From: Paraburkholderia hospita
GTDB taxonomy: Bacteria; Pseudomonadota; Gammaproteobacteria; Burkholderiales; Burkholderiaceae
Length of the DNA: 64,000 nt
Assembly: GCF_002902965.1 (NCBI RefSeq)
Contig: NZ_CP026106.1
Coordinates: 186,001 to 250,000 of the forward strand
Reading direction: 5' to 3'
Shown: one piece after another, positions 46,454 to 56,271 of the stretch
Position numbering within the stretch: position 1 is the stretch's first letter
How the letters are laid out: the number at the start of each line of letters is the position of its first letter
Position numbers and translations under genes: made by a program
Notes under the pieces: generated by a model
What the model was told of the DNA's origin: nothing
The model's input: only the letters and a program-made list of their open reading frames with translations
The model's database searches: none

Positions 46454-46654
46454 GGCTGCACTCCGTTTGCATGATCTGGCTGCCATCGTAGCGCCGGGCA
46501 GCGCGCCGACGTTTCAGGCTGAGACGAAATGACGGGTGCGAACGCGCAAATGCGCGCCTCATTTTCCTCTCATTCTTCGAGCTTACGATTCACACATCGA
46601 AAGAACCTGCAGCGCCCCAACCGACCTGGTGCGCTGCTCATAGAGGGGAACATC

Positions 46655-47131
46655 ATGAACAGGTCATTCGTTACAGCATGTGCATCGGCGCTCGTCGTCT
46701 CGCTCGCGTTGAGCGGCTGCGCAACCTTCGACGGCTCCGCCAACGTCTACAGCGCGTCGCAGGCGCAGCGCGAGGAAACGGTCCGCTTCGGCACCATCGA
46801 AAGCGTGCGCCCCGTCACCATCGACACGAGCAACGGCCAGCCCGGCTTTCTCGGCGCCCTCGGCGGCGGCGCGATTGGCGGCATCGCCGGCAGCGCGATC
46901 GGCGGCGGACGCGGCTCGATCCTGACGGGCATCATCGGCGGCATTGCGGGCGCGGTGGCGGGCAACGAGGTGCAGAACCACTTCGAGAAGAAACAGGGCG
47001 TCGAAATCACCGTGCGGCTCGACAACGGCTCGCTGCGCGCCATCACCCAAAGCACCGACGGCCCGATGTTCTACGCGGGCGAACGCGTACGGCTGCTGTC
47101 GGAAGGCGGCGTGACGCGTGTGACGCTGTAA
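46655..47131 (+). CDS. Glycine-zipper outer-membrane lipoprotein (SlyB/PcpY-like)
   Basis: The protein has 158 residues. The lipobox ALSGC puts the lipidated Cys near 22. A glycine-zipper 2TM segment (about 67-107, with GGGAIGGIAGSAIGGGRG) follows, then a conserved tail with VEITVRLDNGSLRAITQ. SlyB-type proteins stabilise outer-membrane complexes under stress. AGAGGGG precedes the ATG. Directly after its stop lies a nine-copy hexanucleotide repeat. Confidence 0.88.
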   Translation: MNRSFVTACASALVVSLALSGCATFDGSANVYSASQAQREETVRFGTIESVRPVTIDTSNGQPGFLGALGGGAIGGIAGSAIGGGRGSILTGIIGGIAGAVAGNEVQNHFEKKQGVEITVRLDNGSLRAITQSTDGPMFYAGERVRLLSEGGVTRVTL

Positions 47132-47134
47132 GCG

Positions 47135-47190
47135 CGGAAGCGGAAGCGGAAGCGGAAGCGGAAGCGGAAGCGGAAGCGGAAGCGGAAGCG
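47135..47190. repeat. Nine-copy CGGAAG microsatellite
   Basis: The unit CGGAAG repeats nine times exactly, plus two bases, from three bases after the lipoprotein stop to 22 bases before the next start. The tract is on the sense strand of both genes, in purine-rich form. In one frame it would encode Glu-Ala repeats, but it is outside any supported gene. Copy number may vary by slippage. Confidence 0.95.
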
Positions 47191-47211
47191 TAAAGGAAGA
47201 AGGAGACCATC

Positions 47212-47622
47212 ATGTTCATGCGCGACGACGTGATCTACGAGTTTCACCACATCGGCATTCCGACCAGCGAAGTGCGCGAAGGCGAACGCTACAGCCCGCA
47301 GTACCGGATGTACACGAGCGACAGCGATTGCAAGCTCGCGCGCATCCAGTACCACCGCTTCGAAGCCGATAGCCCGCTGCACGAACTGATGCGCCGCATG
47401 CCGCATCTGGCGTTCAAGGTCGACGATCTCGACCGCGCGATCGACGGCAAAGAGGTCGTGCTCGGCCCGTACGAACCGATCGACGGGTTTCGCGTGGCCG
47501 CGATCATCGACGGCGGCATGCCCGTCGAGCTGATCCAGACCGTCCTCGACGACGAAGAGATCTGGACCCGCTCGGTGACAGGCAGGCACGCGCGGCTTTA
47601 CGCGGCGCAGTACGAGGCTTGA
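47212..47622 (+). CDS. VOC (glyoxalase/bleomycin-resistance) family protein
   Basis: A protein of 136 residues with a single VOC domain. FHHIGIPTSEV near 11-21 and MPHLAFKVDDLDRAI near 62-76 give two metal-site histidines, and MPVELIQ near 101-107 a glutamate. It could be a lyase, dioxygenase or binding protein; the substrate is unknown. AAGGAGACC precedes the ATG at 47212, with an in-frame ATG at 47218 as alternative. It ends three bases before the convergent allophanate hydrolase gene. Confidence 0.85.
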   Translation: MFMRDDVIYEFHHIGIPTSEVREGERYSPQYRMYTSDSDCKLARIQYHRFEADSPLHELMRRMPHLAFKVDDLDRAIDGKEVVLGPYEPIDGFRVAAIIDGGMPVELIQTVLDDEEIWTRSVTGRHARLYAAQYEA

Positions 47623-47625
47623 GTT

Positions 47626-49428
47626 TCAGGTAGCGCGTTTTAGCCAGGCGCGCCAGCCGCCGTATTGCGTGATATCGACGGCGCCTTCGAGGCCGTACGC
47701 CTCGCAGACGAAGCCGGTTTCCCAGCGTCCGTCCGCAAGCTCGACCTTGCCGAGCGCGAGCGGCGCCGGAATGCCCGTGAGGAACGAACCAGCTTCACTG
47801 CTCGGCAACTCCCATATTTCGACTTCGATTGCCGCGCCATTCGTCGCATCTCGCGTCATGCCAGGCCGTTGCGTCGCGCCGCCACCCGCCAGCGCATACA
47901 GCCGATAGCGCGGCGCGCTGGCGGTCTTCTCGACGAGCCGTGCGCCACGCGCGATCAACTGTCCATTGAGCGCCAAGCCTTCGAGATGCGCGCCGCACAC
48001 GACGAGCATCATCCTGTCATTGCGTGCCGCGCCCGCGGGCGTGTCCGCACTCTGCTGCGCGCCGCCGATCAACGGCACGGCGAGCTTGCGATGCAGCGCA
48101 TCGGCGACGCTCAGCAAATATTGATCGGTGAACGCGCGGCCGAACAGCGTCACGCCCCACGGCAGCCCATTGCGCATGAAGCCCGCAGGCGTCGCGATGG
48201 CGGCGTAATCGAGCAGGTTCATGAAGTTCGTGTAGTAGCCGAGCAGCGAGTTCGGGCCGATGGGATCGCGCTCCAGCTCATCGAGCGTGACCGCGCGCGG
48301 AATGGACGGCGTCAGCACGCAATCGAGTTCCGCGAGCACCGCGTCGCAACGCTGCTTCAGCGCCTGAAGCCGGTACTGCGCGCGAAATGCATCGACGGCG
48401 GTCGTGCCTGGCGCCTTCGCGAGCACGTCGCGAATCACGGGCAGCACGGCGTCGGGTTGCGATTCCATCAGCGCGCCTGCCACGCTATAGCGCTCGGCGA
48501 CCCACGGTCCTTCGTACAGCAGTCGCGCCGCTTCGACGAAGGGCGCGAAGTCGATCTCGACGGCCTCGCCGCCGATCGCTTCGAGCGCCGCGCGCGCCTG
48601 CGCGAACAGCACGGGGCTTTCTTCGCAGCCGGCAAATTCGAGCTGACGCGGCACCCCGAAGCGGAAGCGCGCGACGGCGCCGAACGCCGCTGCGTCGTTC
48701 CATTGCGGATTCGCGCGGCTATAGGCGTCGGCGGGATCGTGGCGGGAGGTGAGCGCGAGCAGCTCGCTCGCCTCGCTGGCCGTCGCGGTGAAGTACGTCA
48801 CGCAGTCGAGCGTGCGGCAGGCGGGCACGACGCCCGCCGTCGACAGCAGGCCCTTCGTGCCTTTCGTGCCGACGAGGTTGTTCAGCGCGGCGGGCACGCG
48901 GCCCGAGCCGGCCGTATCGGTGCCGAGCGCGAAGCTCGCGACGCCGAGCGCCACCGCTAGCGACGACCCAGCGCTCGATCCGCCCGAAGGATACGCGGCG
49001 TGCACGCTGTTGCGGCACTTGCCATACGACGAGCGTGTACCGTTGAGGCCCGTCGCGAACTGGTCGAGATTCGTCTTGCCGATGGGCACCGCGCCGAGCG
49101 CGATCAGTTGCGCGATGAGCGTCGCCGACTCTTGAGGCGCATACGCGAAAGCGGGGCACGCGGCCGTCGTCGGAATGCCGGCGAGATCGATGTTGTCCTT
49201 CAATGCGAACGGCACGCCGTAGAGCGGCAGCGAATCGACATCACGCCCGTCGAGTGCCGCGAGATAAGGCTCGATCTCAGCGTCGGACAGCAGATGAATG
49301 AACAGGTGATAGTCCGGGTTCAGCGCCGCGGCGCGCTCGCGCAATGCGCCAATCAGCGCGCGCGGCGTGACGCGGCCTTCGCGATACGCGGCCCGCACAG
49401 CGGGAAGACGCAGATCGAATGAATCCAT
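47626..49428 (-). CDS. atzF: Allophanate hydrolase
   Basis: An amidase-signature enzyme of 600 residues that hydrolyses allophanate to ammonia and CO2. The Ser-cisSer-Lys triad lies in FALKDNIDLAG (Lys, near 73) and YPSGGSSAGSS (near 147). The C-terminal 150 residues form the allophanate-specific domain, as in AtzF, with VCGAHLEGLALNGQL near 460. It is the last gene of the riboswitch-controlled operon and completes guanidine breakdown after the carboxylase and deiminase. Only 36 bases separate it from the carboxylase gene. Confidence 0.94.
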   Translation of the reverse strand: MDSFDLRLPAVRAAYREGRVTPRALIGALRERAAALNPDYHLFIHLLSDAEIEPYLAALDGRDVDSLPLYGVPFALKDNIDLAGIPTTAACPAFAYAPQESATLIAQLIALGAVPIGKTNLDQFATGLNGTRSSYGKCRNSVHAAYPSGGSSAGSSLAVALGVASFALGTDTAGSGRVPAALNNLVGTKGTKGLLSTAGVVPACRTLDCVTYFTATASEASELLALTSRHDPADAYSRANPQWNDAAAFGAVARFRFGVPRQLEFAGCEESPVLFAQARAALEAIGGEAVEIDFAPFVEAARLLYEGPWVAERYSVAGALMESQPDAVLPVIRDVLAKAPGTTAVDAFRAQYRLQALKQRCDAVLAELDCVLTPSIPRAVTLDELERDPIGPNSLLGYYTNFMNLLDYAAIATPAGFMRNGLPWGVTLFGRAFTDQYLLSVADALHRKLAVPLIGGAQQSADTPAGAARNDRMMLVVCGAHLEGLALNGQLIARGARLVEKTASAPRYRLYALAGGGATQRPGMTRDATNGAAIEVEIWELPSSEAGSFLTGIPAPLALGKVELADGRWETGFVCEAYGLEGAVDITQYGGWRAWLKRAT

Positions 49429-49464
49429 GTCCGATGGTTCCTTAATGCGTTGAAATGAAATGTC

Positions 49465-52400
49465 TCATGCGTGCTGGTCGATCACGACGACGCGCTGCCC
49501 CGCGCGAACGGGCGAACCCGGCGCGACGTGAATCTCGCCGACAGTGCCCGCGCAAGGCGCGATGACGGATATCTCCATCTTCATCGACTCGATCACGAGC
49601 AGCACGTCGCCCGCTTCGACGGTCGCGCCGGGCTCGACGCGCACTTGCCACAGATTGCCGGCAATTTCGCTATCGACGGCGATCTGGCCGTCGGTGAGCG
49701 GCGCGATTTCCGCGTCTGCGGCGACGGGCGGCTCCAGCGTATCTTCGTTGCTGCCCGCTTCGTGCCAACGCTGGCGCTCGGCCTGAAACGCGGCTTGCTG
49801 ACGCGTGCGGAATTGCGCGATATCGTCTGCCTCGCGTTCGAGAAACGCCTGATAGTCGGCGAGCGACAACTCAGTCTCTTCGATCTTCAGCGGATAACGG
49901 CTGAGCGGAAACGCTTCGCGGATGCGCAGCAGCTCGTCGGCGGAGACTTCGTAAAAGCGGATCTGATCGAAGAAGCGCAACAGGTACGGACGCCCAGCGA
50001 AATCCGCGACTTCGCGATAGCGGTTCCACATCTGCAGCGTGCGCCCGACGAACTGATAGCCGCCCGGCCCTTCCATGCCATACACACACAGATACGCGCC
50101 GCCGATGCCGACGGAATTCTCGGCTGTCCAGGTACGCGCCGGGTTGTACTTCGTCGTCACAAGGCGGTGACGCGGATCGAGCGGCGTCGCGACGGGCGCG
50201 CCGAGATAGACGTCGCCGAGACCCATCACCAGATAGCTCGCGTCGAACACGATGCGCTTCACGGCATCGATCGAATCGAGATCGTTGATGCGGCGGATGA
50301 ACTCCAGATTGCTCGGGCACCACGGCGCATCCTTGCGCACGGTGGTCATGTACTTGTCGATGGCAAGCTGGCACGCGGGGTCGTCCCACGACAGCGGCAG
50401 ATGCACGACACGCGACGGCGCGCGCAGATCCTTTTGCAGCAGCACGCGTTGCCATGTCGCCGCGACGTGTTCGAGCAGCGTCGCGAGCGGCAATTGTTCC
50501 GGCTGATAGTGAACCTGCAGCGAACGGATGCCGGGCGTCAGATCGATCACGCCGGGCAACTGCAACGCTTCGAGCGATTGCATCAGCGCATGGCCGCGAA
50601 AGCGCAGCACGAGATCGAGTTCGGACGGGCCGATTTCGAGCAACAGATGCGTGTCGCCGGACAGTCGCGCGACGAGCCGGTCATCGCCTTCGCCAACGTT
50701 CAGCACGATCGGTGATTGCAAGTCCGCGCGTTCTTCTTCGGCATGCATTGGCGTTGCGTGTGCTGCGAGCGTGGCCACTTCTTCGAGACGTGCGCGTGCC
50801 GCAGCGCGCGCCGTCGCGACATCGACGGGCACGAAGCGCACCTTGTCGCCCGCCTTCAGCTGGCCGATCTGCCAGAGGTCTGCTTCGATCACCGTGACGG
50901 GACACACGAAGCCGCCGAGGCTCGGACCGTCCGGACCGAGAATGACGGGCATATCGCCCGTGAAATCGACTGCGCCGACGGCGTACGGATTGTCGTGAAT
51001 GTTCGACGGATGCAGTCCCGCTTCGCCGCCATCCGTGCGCGTCCATTCGGGCTTCGGACCGATCAGCCGCACACCCGTGCGGCTCGAATTGAAATGGATC
51101 TCCCAGTCGGTGTCGAGAAACTGCTCGATATAACGCGCGCTGAAGTATTCGGGCGCGCCATGCGGACCGTAGATCACGCGCAGCACGCGCACATCGTCGA
51201 GGCGATGCGCGAGCGCGGCGGGCATTAATGCGCCCGCATCGCGATCAGAGAGCGGATGAAGATGCAGCACGTCGCCCGCGCGTAGCGCGCGTCCGCCGTG
51301 GCCGCCGAACTGCCCGAGCGTGAACGTGCTGCGGCTGCCCAGATACTGCGCGACGTCCAGCCCGCCGCGCACGCACAGATAGGCGCGCGCGCCTGCGCCG
51401 CGGATCGTGCCGAGCGCGAGCGTCGAACCGGCTGCAACGAGGAACGTCGTGTTCATCGGCTGCGGAATCTCGTCGAGCGTGACGGGCAGCGTTGCGCCCG
51501 TCACGGTGACGACGGCGTCGGTGTTGAAGCGCAGCGTAGGCCCGCTCATCGTGATTTCGAGCGCGGCAGCTTGCGCGTCGTTGCCGAGCAAACGGTTGCC
51601 GAGGCGCAGCGCGCGATCGTCCATCGGTCCCGAGGGGGGCACGCCCACGGCCCAGTAGCCCGGACGCCCCGGATAGTCCTGCACGGTAGTCTGCGTGCCG
51701 CCGCTGAGCACTTCGAATGTCGATGCGCGATAACGCAAGCCTTCGAGGCAACGCGTCCACGGATGGCCGCTCGCAAACGGCGTGTCGGCGAGAATCTGCC
51801 GCAGATAGTCGCGGTTCGTCTCGACGCCATAGATGCGCGACGCTTCGAGCGCGGCGTCGAGCGCGTCGCGTGCCTCGTCGCGGGTCGGTTGCCACGCGAT
51901 CAGTTTGGCGAGCATCGGATCGAACCACGGCGGCACTTCGCAACCAGCTTCGATCCACGTGTCGATGCGCAGCGCGCGGCCGTCGGCATGCGGAAACGAC
52001 ACATCGGTCAGCAGCCCAGGGCAGGGTTTGAAATCGCGGCCCGGATCTTCCGCATACAGACGCGCCTGGATCGCGTGGCCTTGCGGCTTCAGATCGCGCG
52101 ACAACACATCGAGCGGCGCCAGCGTGCCCGCTGCCAGTTCGATCATCCAGCGCACCAGGTCCACGCCCCACACTTGCTCGGTCACGCCATGCTCGACCTG
52201 CAAACGCGTGTTCACTTCGAGAAAGTAGAAGCGTGCGGAATCGCTGTCGTAGACGAATTCGACGGTGCCCGCCGAGCGATACGACACCGCTTGCGCGAGC
52301 CGGATCGCGGCGTCGCATAGCGCGGCTTCGACTCCGTCGGGCAGGTTCGGCGCGGGCGTTTCTTCGAGCACCTTCTGGTTGCGTCGCTGCACCGAGCAGT

Positions 52401-53079
52401 CGCGCACGCCGAGCGCAATGGCCGCGCCTTTGCCGTCGCCGAACACCTGCACTTCGAGATGCCGCGCCTTCTCGATGTACTCTTCGAGGAACACGCCGGC
52501 ATCGCTGAAGTTGTTCTGCCCGAGGCGCTTCACGTTGTCGAACTGCGCCGCGAGTTCATCCGCCGAGCGGCACACGCGCATGCCGATGCCGCCGCCGCCC
52601 GCGGTGCTTTTCAGCATCACCGGATAGCCGATGCGTTGCGCCGCTTCGAGCGCGGCGTCGAGGCCGTCGAGCAGGCCCGTGCCTTCGAGCATCGGCACGC
52701 CCTGTTCAGCGGCAATCGCGCGAGCCGTGTGCTTGAGGCCGAACTCGCGCAATTGCGCGGGCGTCGGCCCGATGAACGCGACGCCCGCGGCTTCGCACGC
52801 TTCGGCAAACGCCGCGTTCTCCGACAGGAAACCGTAGCCCGGATGAATCGCCTGCGCGCCTTGCGCACGTGCGATCTCCAGAATCTTCGCGATGTCGAGA
52901 TAGGTGACGCTCGCCGCGCCGTCGCCGAGACTGCATGCCGTATCGGCGAGGCTGACGTGACGGCTCGCGCGGTCCGCTTCGCTATAGACGGCTACGCCGT
53001 CGACGTTCAGTTCGCGCAGCGTGCGCAGAATGCGGCAGGCAATCGCGCCGCGATTCGCAATGAGGACTTTATCGAACAT
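49465..53079 (-). CDS. Biotin-dependent urea/guanidine carboxylase
   Basis: A multidomain carboxylase of 1204 residues. In order it has a biotin carboxylase (about 1-450, with KSTAGGGGIGMRVC for ATP), an allophanate-type biotin carboxyltransferase pair (about 470-1080) and a C-terminal biotinyl domain with VIESMKMEIS near 1166. It is usually named urea carboxylase, but the operon has a guanidine-I riboswitch and the two DUF1989 proteins that studies showed to be carboxyguanidine deiminase. The physiological substrate is therefore most likely guanidine, giving carboxyguanidine and then allophanate. It starts at the ATG at 53079 with a weak ribosome site. Confidence 0.92.
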   Translation of the reverse strand: MFDKVLIANRGAIACRILRTLRELNVDGVAVYSEADRASRHVSLADTACSLGDGAASVTYLDIAKILEIARAQGAQAIHPGYGFLSENAAFAEACEAAGVAFIGPTPAQLREFGLKHTARAIAAEQGVPMLEGTGLLDGLDAALEAAQRIGYPVMLKSTAGGGGIGMRVCRSADELAAQFDNVKRLGQNNFSDAGVFLEEYIEKARHLEVQVFGDGKGAAIALGVRDCSVQRRNQKVLEETPAPNLPDGVEAALCDAAIRLAQAVSYRSAGTVEFVYDSDSARFYFLEVNTRLQVEHGVTEQVWGVDLVRWMIELAAGTLAPLDVLSRDLKPQGHAIQARLYAEDPGRDFKPCPGLLTDVSFPHADGRALRIDTWIEAGCEVPPWFDPMLAKLIAWQPTRDEARDALDAALEASRIYGVETNRDYLRQILADTPFASGHPWTRCLEGLRYRASTFEVLSGGTQTTVQDYPGRPGYWAVGVPPSGPMDDRALRLGNRLLGNDAQAAALEITMSGPTLRFNTDAVVTVTGATLPVTLDEIPQPMNTTFLVAAGSTLALGTIRGAGARAYLCVRGGLDVAQYLGSRSTFTLGQFGGHGGRALRAGDVLHLHPLSDRDAGALMPAALAHRLDDVRVLRVIYGPHGAPEYFSARYIEQFLDTDWEIHFNSSRTGVRLIGPKPEWTRTDGGEAGLHPSNIHDNPYAVGAVDFTGDMPVILGPDGPSLGGFVCPVTVIEADLWQIGQLKAGDKVRFVPVDVATARAAARARLEEVATLAAHATPMHAEEERADLQSPIVLNVGEGDDRLVARLSGDTHLLLEIGPSELDLVLRFRGHALMQSLEALQLPGVIDLTPGIRSLQVHYQPEQLPLATLLEHVAATWQRVLLQKDLRAPSRVVHLPLSWDDPACQLAIDKYMTTVRKDAPWCPSNLEFIRRINDLDSIDAVKRIVFDASYLVMGLGDVYLGAPVATPLDPRHRLVTTKYNPARTWTAENSVGIGGAYLCVYGMEGPGGYQFVGRTLQMWNRYREVADFAGRPYLLRFFDQIRFYEVSADELLRIREAFPLSRYPLKIEETELSLADYQAFLEREADDIAQFRTRQQAAFQAERQRWHEAGSNEDTLEPPVAADAEIAPLTDGQIAVDSEIAGNLWQVRVEPGATVEAGDVLLVIESMKMEISVIAPCAGTVGEIHVAPGSPVRAGQRVVVIDQHA

Positions 53080-53179
53080 GAGTGGATGTTCAATGCGTGG
53101 GCGGGTCGTCCCGCCACGTGGGCATGCATGCCGAGGTCGTCCACGGCAGGTCGCTTCGTTTCAGGTTTTAAAAGCGGGC

Positions 53180-53281
53180 TTAGTGCTTCGTGTATTCCGT
53201 AGAGCCGTCGATGCGCATCAAACGCCCGGCGCGCACTTTCATCACCGTGTAGAGCCATACACGCAGCGTGCTCAGTTCCAT
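53180..53281 (-). CDS. Candidate 33-residue ORF coupled to the second DUF1989 gene
   Basis: A 34-codon minus-strand frame starts at an ATG overlapping the last ten bases of the upstream DUF1989 gene and ends 100 bases before the carboxylase gene. GGAG lies eight bases before the ATG. The peptide begins [15 protein letters not shown], has a hydrophobic start and a basic middle, and ends STEYTKH. It fills an otherwise empty gap of 190 bases in a tightly packed operon. No known family. It may be a small protein or only a coupling element. Confidence 0.45.
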   Translation of the reverse strand: MELSTLRVWLYTVMKVRAGRLMRIDGSTEYTKH

Positions 53282-53916
53282 ATCGTCAGCTCCGCGGGAG
53301 TGGGGTTGTACGCATTGCACGGATTGTTCAGTTGCGGGCAGTTCGAGATCAGCACGATCACGTCCATTTCCGCGCGCACTTCGACGTATTTGCCTGGCGC
53401 GGAAATGCCGTCCTCGAATGTGAGGCCGCCCTCGGATGTGACGGGCACGTTCATGAAGAAATTGATGTTGGCGGCGATGTCGTGTTTCGACAGACGGCCG
53501 TCATGCGCGCACGCGCGCAGGTAGTTGTCGCGGCAGCTGTGCATGTAGCGCTTTTCCAGCGCATAGCGCACGGTGTTGCTCTCCTGCGCGCATGCGCCGC
53601 CCAACGTGTCGTGACGTCCGCAGGTATCGGCGACGATGGTCAGCATGGGGTTGCCGAGGTTCGAATAGAGCACGGTGCCCGTCGTCAGATAGAGGCTTTG
53701 CTGACGGCGCAGCGTGCGTTGCGCGTCGTAGCGCTCGCGCGGATCGGCGAGGCTGTAGAACAGCGTGTCGATCGCCTGATTGCCTTCTACGTCGCGAATG
53801 CGCAGCGTCTGGCCCGCTTTCAGTTCCTTGAGCCATGGCTCGCCCGCGGGCAAGGTTTCGCGAAAGATCGCGTCGGCGGGGTCGAGCGTGCTGGTCGTGA
53901 GGATGGATGTCGTCAT
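53272..53916 (-). CDS. DUF1989 protein, carboxyguanidine deiminase subunit (UAAP2)
   Basis: The protein has 214 residues of the urea-carboxylase-associated family 2. The conserved metal-site motif [12 protein letters not shown] lies near 90-101, and [10 protein letters not shown] near 148. Published work on homologues showed the two DUF1989 partners form carboxyguanidine deiminase (CgdAB), which converts carboxyguanidine to allophanate and ammonia. It is placed between its partner and the carboxylase. Co-transcription is clear from 14-base spacing to the partner. Confidence 0.88.
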   Translation of the reverse strand: MTTSILTTSTLDPADAIFRETLPAGEPWLKELKAGQTLRIRDVEGNQAIDTLFYSLADPRERYDAQRTLRRQQSLYLTTGTVLYSNLGNPMLTIVADTCGRHDTLGGACAQESNTVRYALEKRYMHSCRDNYLRACAHDGRLSKHDIAANINFFMNVPVTSEGGLTFEDGISAPGKYVEVRAEMDVIVLISNCPQLNNPCNAYNPTPAELTIWN

Positions 53917-53930
53917 GGCGCGCGTTCCGC

Positions 53931-54638
53931 TCAGAGAAAGAACCGTTCGGTGTTGAGGAAGCCGCGCGCGTTTTCATCGCATGACGTGCGGCAGATTTCG
54001 GCGGCCTGGCTGTCGGCGGCGCGCAGTGTGAGCTTCACGGGTTTCGGCGCGTATTCCGGGTTCGGGTCGAGCGGATGCTGGATCGCCGTCAGCACGACGA
54101 GCGTGTTCATCGGTGCATACAGTTCGATGTAGTCGCCCGTTTTCGAATTGCCTCCGACGAAGCTGAGCGCGCCCGCATCCGTCACATCGATGCGGCTGAA
54201 CAGATTGAGCGTCATCAGCAGATCGGAAATGCCGAGTCCCCATTTGCCGAGTTCGACGAGCAGATTGTCGGTGCCGTTGCGATAGAACGCGTTGCGCAGT
54301 TCCTGATAGCGGCCTTGCCCGTACTTCTCGAACACTTCGGCTGCATTCGACACACCCGCGAGACTGTCGTGCCATCCACACGTATCCGCGACAATCGCGG
54401 CGAGCACGCGGCCCATGTCGGAATAGAGGCAATGGCCCTTGGTCAGCTTGGCCGTGTGCTGGCACTTGAGCGTATCGGGCAGATTCAGCCGCTCGCTTTT
54501 TTCGGCGGCATTGAAGAGCAGCATCGCGACGTTCGCGCCGCCGCGCGGATCGGTGATACGCAGCAACTGGCCGCGCTTGACGATCAGCGATGCATGTCCG
54601 CCGCCGGGCACGGTTTCTTCGAGCAATGTTTCGTTCAT
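53931..54638 (-). CDS. DUF1989 protein, carboxyguanidine deiminase subunit (UAAP1)
   Basis: The protein has 235 residues of the urea-carboxylase-associated family 1, paralogous to the previous gene. [12 protein letters not shown] lies near 89-100 with the same Cys-Gly-x-His-Asp core, and [12 protein letters not shown] near 145. Together the two should form the deiminase that feeds the allophanate hydrolase. The ATG at 54638 has AGGA eight bases upstream; the ATG at 54659 overlaps the ATPase gene end and is a possible alternative. Confidence 0.88.
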   Translation of the reverse strand: MNETLLEETVPGGGHASLIVKRGQLLRITDPRGGANVAMLLFNAAEKSERLNLPDTLKCQHTAKLTKGHCLYSDMGRVLAAIVADTCGWHDSLAGVSNAAEVFEKYGQGRYQELRNAFYRNGTDNLLVELGKWGLGISDLLMTLNLFSRIDVTDAGALSFVGGNSKTGDYIELYAPMNTLVVLTAIQHPLDPNPEYAPKPVKLTLRAADSQAAEICRTSCDENARGFLNTERFFL

Positions 54639-54655
54639 GTGTTTTGTCCTTTCGA

Positions 54656-55429
54656 TCATGCGGGTACGGCGAGCAGCGGCGGAATCGTCATCGCCGCATG
54701 CGCTTCGCGCACACCGTTGCGTTCGAGGGGAATGTCATAAGTGATGCGCGCACCGTACGCCTGCGGCGCTTGCGGATCGACGCGCACCTTGTCGAACACG
54801 AGCACGCGGCTGCCGAGCGTGAAGCCTTCCTTCAGGTCGTGCGTGACCATGAAGACCGTCAGCTTCGCTTCGCGCCACAGCCCGGTCAGCAGTTCGTGCA
54901 TGTCGCGGCGGATGCCTGGGTCGAGCGCGCCGAACGGTTCGTCGAGCAGCAGCACGCGCGGCTTCATCACCAGCGCCTGCGCCAGTGCGAGACGTTGCTG
55001 CATGCCGCCCGACAGTTGATGCGGATACTTGTCGAGCGAATCGGCGAGGCCGACGCGCGTGAGCATCGCGACGGCTTCATCGCGTGCGAGGCGGCGGCGC
55101 GCGCCGAACAGACGGCCTGTGAGCGGCGCATGCGGCAGTTCGAGGCCGAGCATCACGTTGCGCAGCACGGTGAGATGCGGAAACACCGAATAGCGCTGGA
55201 ACACCACGCCGCGATGCGGGTCCGGCTCCGGCGGCAACGGTTCGCCGTCGAGCAGGATTGCGCCGCGCGTCGGTCGCTCCTGGCCGAGCAGCAGGCGCAG
55301 GAACGTCGACTTGCCGCAGCCCGACGCGCCGACCATCGAACAGAACTCGCCTTCCGCGATGCGCAGATTGAGCCGCTCCAGCACGACCTGATCGCCGTAC
55401 TGTTTCCACAGGTTGCGGATCTCGATCAT
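54656..55429 (-). CDS. ABC transporter ATP-binding protein (guanidine/urea uptake)
   Basis: An ATPase of 257 residues from the nitrate/taurine importer group. Walker A GASGCGKST is near 37-45, the signature LSGGMQQRLALAQAL near 143, and Walker B VLLLDEPFGALD near 164. It pairs with the upstream permease, which it overlaps by ATGA. Its place in the operon suggests import of guanidine or a related compound. Confidence 0.88.
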   Translation of the reverse strand: MIEIRNLWKQYGDQVVLERLNLRIAEGEFCSMVGASGCGKSTFLRLLLGQERPTRGAILLDGEPLPPEPDPHRGVVFQRYSVFPHLTVLRNVMLGLELPHAPLTGRLFGARRRLARDEAVAMLTRVGLADSLDKYPHQLSGGMQQRLALAQALVMKPRVLLLDEPFGALDPGIRRDMHELLTGLWREAKLTVFMVTHDLKEGFTLGSRVLVFDKVRVDPQAPQAYGARITYDIPLERNGVREAHAAMTIPPLLAVPA

Positions 55430-56241
55430 GCGCGGCCTCCGTTGTACCAGGGGAACGCCCATTGCGTGAGACGGCGCAGCGCTGCGTCGATCAGCCACGC
55501 GAGCAGCGTGATCCACGCGACGTACGGCAGGATCACATCCATCGCGAGATAGCGGCGCACGAGAAAAATGCGATAGCCGAGTCCATCCGTCGAGGCGATC
55601 GCTTCCGCTGCGATCAAAAACAGCCACGCCGATGTCAGCGCAAGACGCAATGCAATCAACAGACGCGGCAGGAGTTGCGGCACGATCACGCGCAGAATCA
55701 GCGTCCAGCTCGATGCGCCGAGCGTTTGCGCCTTGATCCACAATTCCTCGGGAATTTCGCGCGTGCGCTGTTGAAGATCGCGGATCATCATCGGCGTAAT
55801 GCCGATCACGATCAGCACGACTTTCGACAGCTCATCGAGACCGAACACGATGAAGAGAATCGGCAATACCGCGAGCGGCGGAATCATCGATATCACCGTG
55901 ATGAACGGCGACAGCGTCGTGCCCGCGAGCGGAATGCTGCCCGTCACGATGCCGAACACGAGCGCGATCGCCGCGCTTGCGACCAGCCCGATGCCGAGCC
56001 GCCGCATGCTCGACACCGTGTCGTCCCACATCATGTATTCGCCCGTGCGCTTGTCCTCGGTGAACGCGTATTCGTGCAGCGCGTCCTTCATCTGCGTGGC
56101 GCTCGGCAGCAGCTTGTCGTCGGGATTGGCCTGCAGCCGCAGCGACGAGCCGGTGAGGTACACCGCGATCAGCACGATGAAGGGCAGCAGCAACAGCATG
56201 AGACTGCCGGTGCGGCCTGGATGTCGGTTGATGAGCCGCAT
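55426..56241 (-). CDS. ABC transporter permease (guanidine/urea uptake)
   Basis: A permease of 271 residues from the NitT/TauT group with about six hydrophobic segments. The EAA-type loop, with ELWIKAQTLGASSWTLILRV near 175, contacts the ATPase. An unusual periplasmic loop after the first segment (about 40-75, rich in charged residues) is longer than in TauC-type permeases and is typical of urea-carboxylase-linked transporters as I recall. Thirty bases separate it from the binding-protein gene. Confidence 0.86.
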   Translation of the reverse strand: MRLINRHPGRTGSLMLLLLPFIVLIAVYLTGSSLRLQANPDDKLLPSATQMKDALHEYAFTEDKRTGEYMMWDDTVSSMRRLGIGLVASAAIALVFGIVTGSIPLAGTTLSPFITVISMIPPLAVLPILFIVFGLDELSKVVLIVIGITPMMIRDLQQRTREIPEELWIKAQTLGASSWTLILRVIVPQLLPRLLIALRLALTSAWLFLIAAEAIASTDGLGYRIFLVRRYLAMDVILPYVAWITLLAWLIDAALRRLTQWAFPWYNGGRA

Positions 56242-56271
56242 GGGCCTCTCCTGCTCAGATTGAAGCCGCGC

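Noticed and set aside
47132..47193. Glu-Ala repeat protein encoded by the hexanucleotide tract
   Set aside because: The frame reaching it is a shadow of the lipoprotein gene, whose own frame stops before the repeat.
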